Shown here: in pieces, positions 1 through 6,346 of the stretch
Layout of the letters: every line of letters starts with the position of its first letter
How positions within the stretch are numbered: the first letter of the stretch is position 1
Assembly: GCF_050485565.1 (NCBI RefSeq)
Contig: NZ_JBJHBQ010000017.1
Coordinates: forward strand, 1 to 11,119
Origin: Glycocaulis sp050485565
GTDB lineage: Bacteria > Pseudomonadota > Alphaproteobacteria > Caulobacterales > Maricaulaceae
Length of the DNA stretch: 11,119 nt
Direction of reading: 5' to 3'
Translations under genes and position numbers: made by a program
Notes under the pieces: model-generated
What the model saw: only the letters and a program-made list of their open reading frames with translations
What the model was told of the DNA's origin: nothing
The model's database searches: none

Positions 1-30
1 GTGAACTATACCGATCCGTGGGGGCTCTCC
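1..30 (+). repeat. Left copy of the RHS core-end motif (inverted pair)
   Basis: The first 30 nt encode VNYTDPWGLS and match the reverse complement of 11090-11119 at about 22 of 30 positions, including ACCGATCC and TGGGGGCT. They are the last visible part of two homologous RHS cores facing each other across the T2SS operon. The repeat presumably extends outside the window. Confidence 0.75.
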
Positions 31-705
31 AAAATGTGCACGGGGTCGAACATAAGCCGCGATGCGGGGTTCGACTGCTCAAGGCTTGGAACCGAATGCA
101 TCGGCATATGCGATAACTTCTATGGAACAGGCTCAAGAGGGCGAAGCTGGTTAGGCGGCGGGAATGGCGAAAATCATGGAGCGTCCTTCCAATGCAGCGG
201 ACCGCTCAACAACGATCAATGCACGGTTCCCGGGCAGCGAAGTTCTCAGAATCTTGCATCACATCACAACCAATCGTTCTTCCTGCGGGATATTGGATGG
301 ATGCAAAATGAAATTATAGTATCAATACCCATTAACTCGATGTTGAGAGAGCATGGCGTTGAGCATATAGTTTTGTTTTCTGGCAATGTGGGCCATATCA
401 CAGAAAGGCACGGAGATGGTGGCACTGCGATCAGTACATTTCACCCTGCCCTACTGCAGACAAACTCTGACGAACACGTTGTTGCTTTGCTTGCGGCGGC
501 GATCGTCAATAATCAGAATTCTGGCTTTATATATTACGGGCCATGGGTGTCTCGGGGTCGAACTATTTGGGTGACACATTTTACCCACCCGATCGGACAG
601 AGTTACGGAGAGCGCACTTATGCTGCGACATTAGTTTTGGGAGAAATGGGAAATGGACGGTTCAGTGTAGTTACTATGCACCCTGGTTACCCCCGATGGG
701 ATTGA
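1..705 (+). CDS. RHS-repeat protein, C-terminal toxin tip (5' partial), RNase-like
   Basis: This is the last 234 codons of a larger RHS/YD-repeat polymorphic toxin whose core lies upstream of the window. GTG at base 1 is almost certainly an internal Val codon, because residues 2-10 (NYTDPWGLS) are the conserved motif that closes RHS cores before the variable tip. Residues about 11-90 are a Gly/Cys-rich linker with seven Cys. The compact C-terminal domain (about 100-234) carries GHITERH at 131-137, STFHP at 145-149 and VVTMHPGYP at 223-231. A conserved His pair followed by a final 'vvT.yP'-like strand is typical of tip ribonucleases of the bacterial EndoU and CdiA RNase A-like families. That assignment is an inference from pattern and I cannot decide between the families. 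The stop is 5 nt before a candidate immunity gene, the usual toxin-immunity order. The protein is probably cleaved from the RHS shell and acts in a target cell. The RHS tip call is strong; the nuclease family is tentative. Confidence 0.8.
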   Translation: MNYTDPWGLSKMCTGSNISRDAGFDCSRLGTECIGICDNFYGTGSRGRSWLGGGNGENHGASFQCSGPLNNDQCTVPGQRSSQNLASHHNQSFFLRDIGWMQNEIIVSIPINSMLREHGVEHIVLFSGNVGHITERHGDGGTAISTFHPALLQTNSDEHVVALLAAAIVNNQNSGFIYYGPWVSRGRTIWVTHFTHPIGQSYGERTYAATLVLGEMGNGRFSVVTMHPGYPRWD

Positions 706-710
706 TCCCG

Positions 711-1169
711 ATGAAAATGAAAACAACATTAAGCTCGACCTCTGTGCATTTGCACGAGAACGACAAGATTCACATATATTCTAGTCAAATATTTATATAT
801 GGCGACAGCATTGTGAGCAAAGGAAGATCTATTTTGCATATAGAAGAATTTATTTTAAGTGAAGTTTTTATCGGATTCCAAAAGTTTGTTGCTGATCAGC
901 AATATGAAGTGGAGCTAAGTTATTTTGGGGTTGGAGCGAACTCCGCTCTTTCTGCACGAAGAGTTGAAGGAAACATTGCGCTACAAAGTAAAAATGAGTT
1001 AATGCTGATGACAGAGCGCGAAGCATTTGAGTTGATCAAGTTATTTTGGTTTCGTGATCCGGTTTCGTCCGAATTGGATAAGCTCGGCGTGTCTCTAATT
1101 CCGAACGTGGAGGGACTCTCGCTTTTTGGAGATGATCAGGTGCGAATTAGCAGGATTCCGCAAGATTAA
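711..1169 (+). CDS. Candidate immunity protein for the left RHS tip
   Basis: This 152-residue protein follows the toxin tip by 5 nt. I chose ATG 711 (MKMKTTLSS...) rather than the longer in-frame opening from 543, because the extension would lie inside the toxin gene in another frame. A second ATG at 717 is possible. There is no strong Shine-Dalgarno, so translation is probably coupled to the toxin stop at 703-705. The protein is soluble-looking with no signal peptide or membrane segment, rich in Ile/Phe/Ser/Glu, with alternating beta-type hydrophobic stretches (about 18-55) and an acidic C-terminal half. The gene is clearly more AT-rich than the T2SS genes. I do not recognise the family. The immunity role is inferred only from position, size and composition; it would bind and block the adjacent tip in the cytoplasm. 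Confidence 0.6.
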   Translation: MKMKTTLSSTSVHLHENDKIHIYSSQIFIYGDSIVSKGRSILHIEEFILSEVFIGFQKFVADQQYEVELSYFGVGANSALSARRVEGNIALQSKNELMLMTEREAFELIKLFWFRDPVSSELDKLGVSLIPNVEGLSLFGDDQVRISRIPQD

Positions 1170-1170
1170 C

Positions 1171-1230
1171 ATGCGCACCATGACCAACGATATCTGTGGC
1201 TTTATCGGCCATACCAACCAGGTTGTGATG
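1171..1230 (+). pseudogene. Possible crumb of RHS core (GFIGHTN)
   Basis: Two bases after the immunity stop, a plus-strand frame reads MRTMTNDICGFIGHTNQ. The string at 1198-1218 resembles the 'GF-x-GH' motif found in RHS cores shortly before the YYDP..GRF block. The resemblance stops after about seven residues. Composition returns to GC-rich here. If real, it is scar material downstream of a tip-immunity cassette, as on the right flank. A motif this short could be chance. Confidence 0.25.
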
Positions 1231-1266
1231 GTGACGGTCGATGGATCCCTGCCGGTCGAGGAATGC

Positions 1267-2082
1267 CTAATCTCCAAAGCACCGCCCCCTATCCGCAGGC
1301 GCAATGTCCAGCCACTCGTACACCAGCACTGGGGTGTCCGGCGCCGATGTAAGCAGGATGGTGGATCGCACGTCGTGCGGGGCCTGGTGCTTGCTCGCGG
1401 TGAAGGTCCAGCGCACGGCGTGTGATAGATAGTCGGGGACGGATGCCTGGCCCCAAAAGGCCGGATGAGCGGCAATAGCAGGATCAACAGAGGTGCTTGA
1501 GGACAGCAAGGTAAAATGCCCTGCGAGGCATTCTGCCTCGTCGGCTGAGAGCCCGGCCACAAGCGCCAGTTCGGCCATGCTTTCGAACGGACGGTGGGCA
1601 CGCGGCGGCAGGCCTGCGGCTTCGTAATCGGCCAATGTGGCAGCGTTGAGCCGGGATGAACCTGCCGGTTCACGCCAGTCCGCTATCGTGTCGGCGAGCG
1701 CCGCGGCGCGTGATGGAGATGCCCCCAGCACTTCCAAGAATGCCGCGAGCGATACCGCGTCGATATGGTTGAGATTGGGCCATGCGGTCGTTGGCCGGGC
1801 TTCCACCGTGATGTCGCGGCCATTGATGGTGTAGGTGGCCGAAAACGGAACCGGCTGGGTTGGAAGGCGTCCGAGTTCGTGCACGGCCCGGATCGTGGCA
1901 CCTTCCAGCGTCATGCGCTCTTCAACCTCGCTCACCAGAAGCTCGGCCCTGACCACCGCGCGCCAGGCCAGCGCCAGACTCATCGACCCGATGAGCGCAA
2001 GGGCAAGAGACAACCAGAGCGCGCTGATGAGCGCGAAGCCGGCCTCGGCCTCACTCCTCGATAAGAAGTACGTTGCGGGCAT
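1267..2082 (-). CDS. gspK: Type II secretion minor pseudopilin GspK
   Basis: This 271-residue protein is the large minor pseudopilin that caps the pseudopilus with GspI/GspJ and interacts with cargo. It has a prepilin-like start (leader MPATYFLSRSEAEAG, predicted cut after Gly15) followed by a hydrophobic helix (about 16-38). Ser, not Glu, is at mature position 5, which fits GspK, the pseudopilin that characteristically lacks Glu5. The globular part has the family's helical insert, with DWREPAGSS at 135-143 followed by 'LNAATLADYEAAGLP' and a later 'FESMAELALVAGLS'. ATG 2082 has a good Shine-Dalgarno (GAGGG, 2093-2089) and overlaps the end of gspD by 32 nt. It is the last gene of the operon, and the length is slightly under the usual 290-330 residues. 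Assignment is confident. Confidence 0.88.
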   Translation of the reverse strand: MPATYFLSRSEAEAGFALISALWLSLALALIGSMSLALAWRAVVRAELLVSEVEERMTLEGATIRAVHELGRLPTQPVPFSATYTINGRDITVEARPTTAWPNLNHIDAVSLAAFLEVLGASPSRAAALADTIADWREPAGSSRLNAATLADYEAAGLPPRAHRPFESMAELALVAGLSADEAECLAGHFTLLSSSTSVDPAIAAHPAFWGQASVPDYLSHAVRWTFTASKHQAPHDVRSTILLTSAPDTPVLVYEWLDIAPADRGRCFGD

Positions 2083-3958
2083 TGAGTTCCCTCAGGCGTT
2101 GTGAGAGGCGCAGCGCCTCCTCGCGCGCATCACGGGCGTCCGAAACCAGTCTCGGGGTAAGGAACGCGATGAGCTCGGTGCGCCGCGAGATATCGGCCCC
2201 GGTTTCGAACAGGCGGCCAATGAGCGGCACCCGGCGCGCGCCGGGTACGCCGCTGCGCGTCTCGCTCCGGTTCTCGCGGATAAGACCACCCAGCGCAATC
2301 GTCTCGCCAGCCCGCGCGGCCACTACGGTCTGGAAGCGGCGCTGCTGGATGGTGGGCGAGTCTATCCCTGAGCTTCGCGTTTCGGCGACATCGCTCACCT
2401 CCTGATCGATCTCCAGGATGATCGAGTTACCGCTGATGCGAGGCGTGACCTGAAGCACGACCCCTGTATCACGGAACTGGACGCTATTGACGATAGGTGC
2501 ATCGGGATTGGTGACGTTTACCGCTGACTGGGTGATGACTGGTACCTGATCGCCGACCTGCAAAGTGGCTGGGCGATTATTCAGCGTCACGATCTGGGGC
2601 GAGGAAAGGACGACAACGCTGCTGACGGAATCCAGCGCATTGAGGGCGGCCTGCACATAGCGGGAATCAAACCGGTAGGCGAAACCGGGAAAGCGCGACG
2701 AGACCTGCCCGGTTTCCAGCTCGGAAAAGGTGAAGCTGCCTCCATCGCGCGTGTCGAAGAACCACTGGACGCCAAAGCGCAGCTCGTCATTCAGAACGAC
2801 TTCAGCAATCGTTACCTCAATCAGGATCTGCTCAGGCAGGATATCGAGCTGACGCACCAGTTCGCTCACGGCTCGCCGGTCATCCTCATTGCCCCAGACG
2901 ATGAGCGTATTGCTCTGCTCGTTTGCCCGCACCCGTACCGGTGCCTCGCCTTCCCCGCGCTCGTGAAGGGTGGCGGCAATGTCCTCGGCGAGGGCCACCG
3001 CGCTGGCATTGCGAACGGGGATGGTGTGAAAACCCCGCTGGCGCTGCGGTGGCTGATCGAGCCGGGCTATCCACTCCTCAATCTGCAACAGCTGGGCCTG
3101 GCTGCGCGTGACCGCCAGAACGGCCTGCAGCCGGTTGAGGGGTACGAGTTCAAGTGACTCGCTGCTGCCCTGCACCGCGGTGATCGCGGTCAGCTCCTCA
3201 ACGAGACTGTCCGGATCGGTATGACGCAGCCGGATCATGGAAAAGGATAACGCTCGCATCCAGTCCGTATCGAGGGCTCTTGCAGCCTCCCGGATGGCGG
3301 CAATGCGCTCTGGCGCTCCGGCAAGGGTTATGCGCCCGGCGCGGTCATCAGCCGACAGCTGGACACTGCTATCGATGAAGGGCTGAAGAGCCGTGACCAT
3401 GCGGCTGGCGGGGACATGCTGGAGGGCGATCACTTCGACGCTGGGCGTGCTGGTGCGGGCGGGCGCATATCCGCCAGCTTCACGCAGCACGATGACATCA
3501 CCGTCCAGAACCAGCTCGGCACCATGAGTGCTGACGGCGCGGTTCAGGATGGAGAGAGCGGTAGAGACCGGCACGGGACCGGGGGTGCGCGCTGTCAGGC
3601 GCATGGCAAGATCTGTCTCGGCGATGAAGGCAAGCCCCATCTGCCCAGCCACGATGCTTTCCAGCACCTGACCGGCTGGCGCATCGGCGAAGGCGAACTC
3701 GATCAGCTGGCCGGAGGCATGTGCCGTGCGGACGCCAGTGCCTTGCGCCACCGGGCGTCCAAGAGAGCGCAGAAGAGGTTCATCCCGCGGGGCTGCATCG
3801 GGCATTTCTGCCCGGCTCTCTTCGGCGCCTTCCTGGGGTGCTGCTTCCAATGGGGAGCGCGCCAGCTGTACGGAAAAGGGTTCGCGGGCCGCGCACCCTG
3901 CCAGCAGGGCAAAGGCTGCGACGGCGCTGACTAGCACCAGATAATCGCGTCCATGCAT
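2051..3958 (-). CDS. gspD: Type II secretion outer-membrane secretin GspD
   Basis: This 635-residue protein forms the multimeric outer-membrane channel. It starts with a lipoprotein signal (FALLAGC lipobox, acylation at Cys22). Then come a Pro/Glu-rich linker, an N0 domain (about 85-160), N-domains N1 (about 172-232), N2 (about 238-303) and N3 (about 308-372), and the secretin beta-barrel domain (about 376-605) containing QILIEVTIAEV, 'VVVLSSPQIVTLNNRPA', 'GVVLQVTPRIS', 'ETIALGGLI' and the terminal signature VPLIGRLF (577-584). The C-terminal tail (606-635) is short, basic/acidic and helical. A direct lipidation signal suggests the secretin may not need a separate GspS pilotin, although some secretins have both. 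Its start overlaps the upstream gspC-like stop by one base (TGATG). Assignment is secure. Confidence 0.97.
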   Translation of the reverse strand: MHGRDYLVLVSAVAAFALLAGCAAREPFSVQLARSPLEAAPQEGAEESRAEMPDAAPRDEPLLRSLGRPVAQGTGVRTAHASGQLIEFAFADAPAGQVLESIVAGQMGLAFIAETDLAMRLTARTPGPVPVSTALSILNRAVSTHGAELVLDGDVIVLREAGGYAPARTSTPSVEVIALQHVPASRMVTALQPFIDSSVQLSADDRAGRITLAGAPERIAAIREAARALDTDWMRALSFSMIRLRHTDPDSLVEELTAITAVQGSSESLELVPLNRLQAVLAVTRSQAQLLQIEEWIARLDQPPQRQRGFHTIPVRNASAVALAEDIAATLHERGEGEAPVRVRANEQSNTLIVWGNEDDRRAVSELVRQLDILPEQILIEVTIAEVVLNDELRFGVQWFFDTRDGGSFTFSELETGQVSSRFPGFAYRFDSRYVQAALNALDSVSSVVVLSSPQIVTLNNRPATLQVGDQVPVITQSAVNVTNPDAPIVNSVQFRDTGVVLQVTPRISGNSIILEIDQEVSDVAETRSSGIDSPTIQQRRFQTVVAARAGETIALGGLIRENRSETRSGVPGARRVPLIGRLFETGADISRRTELIAFLTPRLVSDARDAREEALRLSQRLRELNARNVLLIEE

Positions 3959-4398
3959 CAGTCTTCCCCCTCCATACCGGTTTCTGCCGGATAGACCCGC
4001 AAACGGATCATGCCCTGTGGCCCCTCAACCGTCACGCCTTCAGCATCTATGGCGCGCACGTTCCATGGACCGATACGCTCTTCCAAACCAGCGGTGACAA
4101 GCTCGCCCTCATACTCGAAGTGACTTAGCGCCCCGCGTCCCGCCGTAACGCCCACCAGACGGGGCACATCTGAAACGGAAGCGGAAGAGTGCGCGTCGGC
4201 CTGTGTGTCCACCAGTGCATTCATGCCGGCTTCTCCCGTCGCGGGAACAGGGCGGATGCGGCCGGGTGGTTCGCTGACATCTGGCAGGCTGATAGCGGAG
4301 CGTGTTCCGTTGCCGGGTTGGGCAGGCGGCATCACGCGTAGCGCCAGGCCCGCTACAACCGCAAACAGTGCCGAAGCAAAAAGGAGACGAACCATCAT
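3958..4398 (-). CDS. GspC-like inner-membrane protein with HR domain only
   Basis: This 146-residue bitopic protein has an N-terminal membrane anchor (about 4-20), a low-complexity Pro/Ser-rich periplasmic linker (about 24-77) and a small beta domain (about 78-136: PRLVGVTAG, 'YEGELVTAGLEERIGPWNVRAI', 'VTVEGPQGMIRLRVYP'). The domain resembles the homology region (HR) of GspC/PilP, which binds the N0 domain of the secretin. The PDZ or coiled-coil domain that ends classical GspC is absent, and the protein is about half the usual length. It lies directly upstream of gspD with a one-base overlap, and its ATGA start overlaps the gspM-like gene. It would link the inner-membrane platform to the secretin. 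It could also be labelled a PilP-like T2SS protein. Confidence 0.65.
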   Translation of the reverse strand: MMVRLLFASALFAVVAGLALRVMPPAQPGNGTRSAISLPDVSEPPGRIRPVPATGEAGMNALVDTQADAHSSASVSDVPRLVGVTAGRGALSHFEYEGELVTAGLEERIGPWNVRAIDAEGVTVEGPQGMIRLRVYPAETGMEGED

Positions 4399-4853
4399 GG
4401 TGCCGCCTCCAGATGAGCTTCAAGCTCAACCGCGCAGTCGAAATACCCGGCTTCCCGGCTCTCGCATTGCAGATCGTGGAGCCAGAGCGGGCCGGGCCGG
4501 GCGAGATCGGCCAGCATGCGCTCCATCCCTTCTGCGTGCGTGCGAACCGCAAGATGCAGGTCGTGGACCCTACAGGGACCATCCTCGCTGGCAGCCGACG
4601 CGTGAACGACCGAGGTTTCGCCTTCCCAGCGTTCTCCAAGGAGCGCGCTCAGGGATACATCATCGAAAACACCTCCAAGGCATCGCCCCTGTACCCGCTC
4701 TTCCACCGAGGCATGGAGCACGCGCGCCGCGATGAACGCTTCGGTACTGCCAGCAAGGCGCCAGGCCGGTACAGCTACAAGAAGGCATGCCACAAGGAGG
4801 CTGCCAATCAGCACCAGGCGGTAAAGCGGGAGGCCAGCCATCGCGGCGCTCAT
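4395..4853 (-). CDS. GspM-like inner-membrane platform protein
   Basis: This 152-residue protein has a short cytoplasmic N-terminus, one membrane helix (about 9-30) and a periplasmic domain of about 120 residues with four Cys (in GRCLGG, GPCRVH, LQCES and YFDCAV) that could form disulfides. Size, topology and position directly after the gspL-like gene match GspM, which pairs with GspL through ferredoxin-like folds. Sequence identity to GspM is not obvious by eye, so the name rests on topology and gene order. ATG 4853 overlaps the preceding stop as ATGA, and the stop overlaps the gspC-like start in the same way. Confidence 0.55.
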   Translation of the reverse strand: MSAAMAGLPLYRLVLIGSLLVACLLVAVPAWRLAGSTEAFIAARVLHASVEERVQGRCLGGVFDDVSLSALLGERWEGETSVVHASAASEDGPCRVHDLHLAVRTHAEGMERMLADLARPGPLWLHDLQCESREAGYFDCAVELEAHLEAAP

Positions 4854-5608
4854 GGCTCCTCTCCTCGCAATCCGGTCTGTTCGCGCTCAGCTCCTGATCC
4901 CTGAGCCGCACCATTCTCGAACTCAGCCGGAACCAGAACACTGCCATCCGGCAAAGTGAGCCTCACCTCGCTTCCGGAGATCGTGATCGCCGATACGGGC
5001 TCCTCCTCCTGGCGTATGATGATGTCGTGGAGCGCGGCGGCATGGTGCGAGCGGGCGTCTTCGCGTGATGACCCGGCTGAAACGGCCAGTGCACGGGCTG
5101 ATGCTGTGGTAGCCGCAGCCGAGTTCTCCAGAAACACGGCCGCGCCGGCCAGCGCCCACGAGAGCGACAAGAAGAGGACTAAAACAGCCAGAAGCCTCTG
5201 AGCCTCTCCGGGTGCCAGTGATCGCCGTGGCGCAGGCAGGGTCATGGTCAGCCCCGTTGCCTCATCAACGAGACGGCGTTCACGAAGAGCACGCCCATCG
5301 GGTGAGAGAAGATCAACCCGCCGCGCTATCGCGACGCGATAACGCCAGGGCGGCAGGGCAGCCAGCTCTACCGGACCTGCAACGCCTATCACCGCCTCGC
5401 TCTCGTGTAAGGGGCACCAGGCTGCGGGATCGGCGGCCACAAGACGCCTGGCAGCCCGGAGCCGTGGTACCGGCAACCAGGCGTCAATGATGACGTACTC
5501 GCCCTTAAAGGGTTTCAGGCCCGCCAATGTGCCGGCATCATCGATCACACCGGCCGCCAGCGATGACAGGGCCTCCCGAAACGCTTTGCTGCGGGTTGCA
5601 AGGCTCAT
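4850..5608 (-). CDS. GspL-like inner-membrane platform protein (short cytoplasmic domain)
   Basis: I chose ATG 5608 (MSLATRSKAF, 252 residues) because it overlaps the preceding stop as ATGA. ATG 5620 (MPPAMSL...) is the alternative. A cytoplasmic region of about 138 residues precedes one membrane helix (about 138-160, LLAVLVLFLSLSWALAGAAV), and a periplasmic region of about 90 residues follows. This is the topology of GspL, which recruits the GspE ATPase to the membrane and pairs with GspM. The cytoplasmic part is much shorter than the roughly 240-residue actin-like domain of classical GspL, yet still contains 'GEYVIIDAWLPVPRLRA' and an 'RRVDLLSPDGRAL' stretch reminiscent of PilN/GspL-type proteins. 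Assignment relies on topology and neighbours; the short N-terminal domain is unusual. Confidence 0.55.
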   Translation of the reverse strand: MSLATRSKAFREALSSLAAGVIDDAGTLAGLKPFKGEYVIIDAWLPVPRLRAARRLVAADPAAWCPLHESEAVIGVAGPVELAALPPWRYRVAIARRVDLLSPDGRALRERRLVDEATGLTMTLPAPRRSLAPGEAQRLLAVLVLFLSLSWALAGAAVFLENSAAATTASARALAVSAGSSREDARSHHAAALHDIIIRQEEEPVSAITISGSEVRLTLPDGSVLVPAEFENGAAQGSGAEREQTGLRGEEP

Positions 5609-5958
5609 AGCGGGCGGCATTGACGGCTTACGAAGTCGAAATGGCAGTCACGGCTGGCCAACGGCGGGTGGGCCGCACGCACTTCGCCTGAATTGCCATG
5701 AACAGAAATCCAGCCAGACGCACCTATCGTGCAGGACGGCCCGCCGGACGTCGCACACGCGCGTACAGCGTTTCGGGACAGATGGACCGACTGTCTGAGT
5801 TCATCGACACTGGCGGCCGACCGCGATGCCCGGTCCGCCACCGAAACGGCATTGGCGATACTGAGCCCGGCCGCGAGAACCGCGGCCGTAAGGATGGACA
5901 CGGCCACCAGGGTTTCCAGCAGGATATATCCCTCTTCACCATCTCTATTGCGCATCAT
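5605..5958 (-). CDS. Short minor pseudopilin (GspH/GspJ-like)
   Basis: This is a 117-residue class III signal-peptide protein. A short charged leader (MMRNRDGEEG) is cut after Gly10, then YILLETLVAVSIL with Glu at mature position 5, then a long N-terminal helix. The remainder is small and contains four Cys (68, 76, 105, 114) in two pairs that could form disulfides in the periplasm. It should join the pseudopilus tip. It is too short for a classical GspJ (about 200 residues) and has no clear GspH signature, so I leave the letter open. The start overlaps the upstream pseudopilin gene by 14 nt. ATG 5955, the second codon, is an alternative start. Confidence 0.7.
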   Translation of the reverse strand: MMRNRDGEEGYILLETLVAVSILTAAVLAAGLSIANAVSVADRASRSAASVDELRQSVHLSRNAVRACATSGGPSCTIGASGWISVHGNSGEVRAAHPPLASRDCHFDFVSRQCRPL

Positions 5959-6346
5959 TTACCCAGTGCCATGTTTCCAGACGGAGTTCGCCGGGACGCG
6001 CGCCCTCGCGCCAGCGTACCGTGACGGCAATGCGCGCCAGCCCCAGATGAAGCGGAGCCTCTGCCTGGGACAGGCATTCGGTTTCCACCCGCCATGCCAG
6101 ACCGTCCCGGACGCCCGTAGCGTCTTGCGGGCAGTTTTTGCTGGCAAGACGCAGCTCGGCGACGATATCGTTTGCCACAAGGGCAGCTGCTGCGCGCTGG
6201 CTGGCGCGTTCCACGTGCCCAAGGACCGCCGCTGCACCGGCCAGAAACAGGCTGACCGCAATGGCGATGATGGTGAGCGCGATCAGGGTCTCATACAGGA
6301 TGAAGCCTGCCTCGCCACCATCATGTTTGCTCTGTTCGCGCATCAC
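5945..6346 (-). CDS. GspI-like minor pseudopilin
   Basis: This 133-residue protein has a prepilin leader ending EAG, cut after Gly14, followed by FILYETLIALTIIAIAVS with Glu at mature position 5. The next helix (ALVANDIVAELRLAS) resembles the GspI pattern, and the C-terminal strands 'IAVTVRW' and 'ELRLETWHW' match the small beta sheet of GspI. GspI seeds the pseudopilus tip with GspJ and GspK. The GTG at 6346 overlaps the gspF stop as GTGA; the ATG at 6343 is an equally good start. It is processed by a prepilin peptidase that is not encoded here. Pseudopilin identity is sure; GspI rather than GspH is likely but not certain. Confidence 0.72.
   Translation of the reverse strand: MMREQSKHDGGEAGFILYETLIALTIIAIAVSLFLAGAAAVLGHVERASQRAAAALVANDIVAELRLASKNCPQDATGVRDGLAWRVETECLSQAEAPLHLGLARIAVTVRWREGARPGELRLETWHWVNDAQ

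Noticed and set aside
543..710. N-terminal extension of the left immunity frame
   Set aside because: It overlaps the toxin tip in another frame and reads as shadow sequence. ATG 711 right after the toxin stop gives a sensible protein.
1170..1266. Rho-independent terminator between the converging cassettes
   Set aside because: No stable GC stem followed by a T-run is visible on either strand.
1095..1673. Minus-strand frame of 192 codons
   Set aside because: It overlaps the end of gspK in another frame and is Arg/Pro/Thr-rich shadow of GC-rich coding sequence with no recognisable domain.
3416..3934. Plus-strand frame of 172 codons
   Set aside because: It is antisense to the gspD N-terminal region, with no ribosome site or domain.
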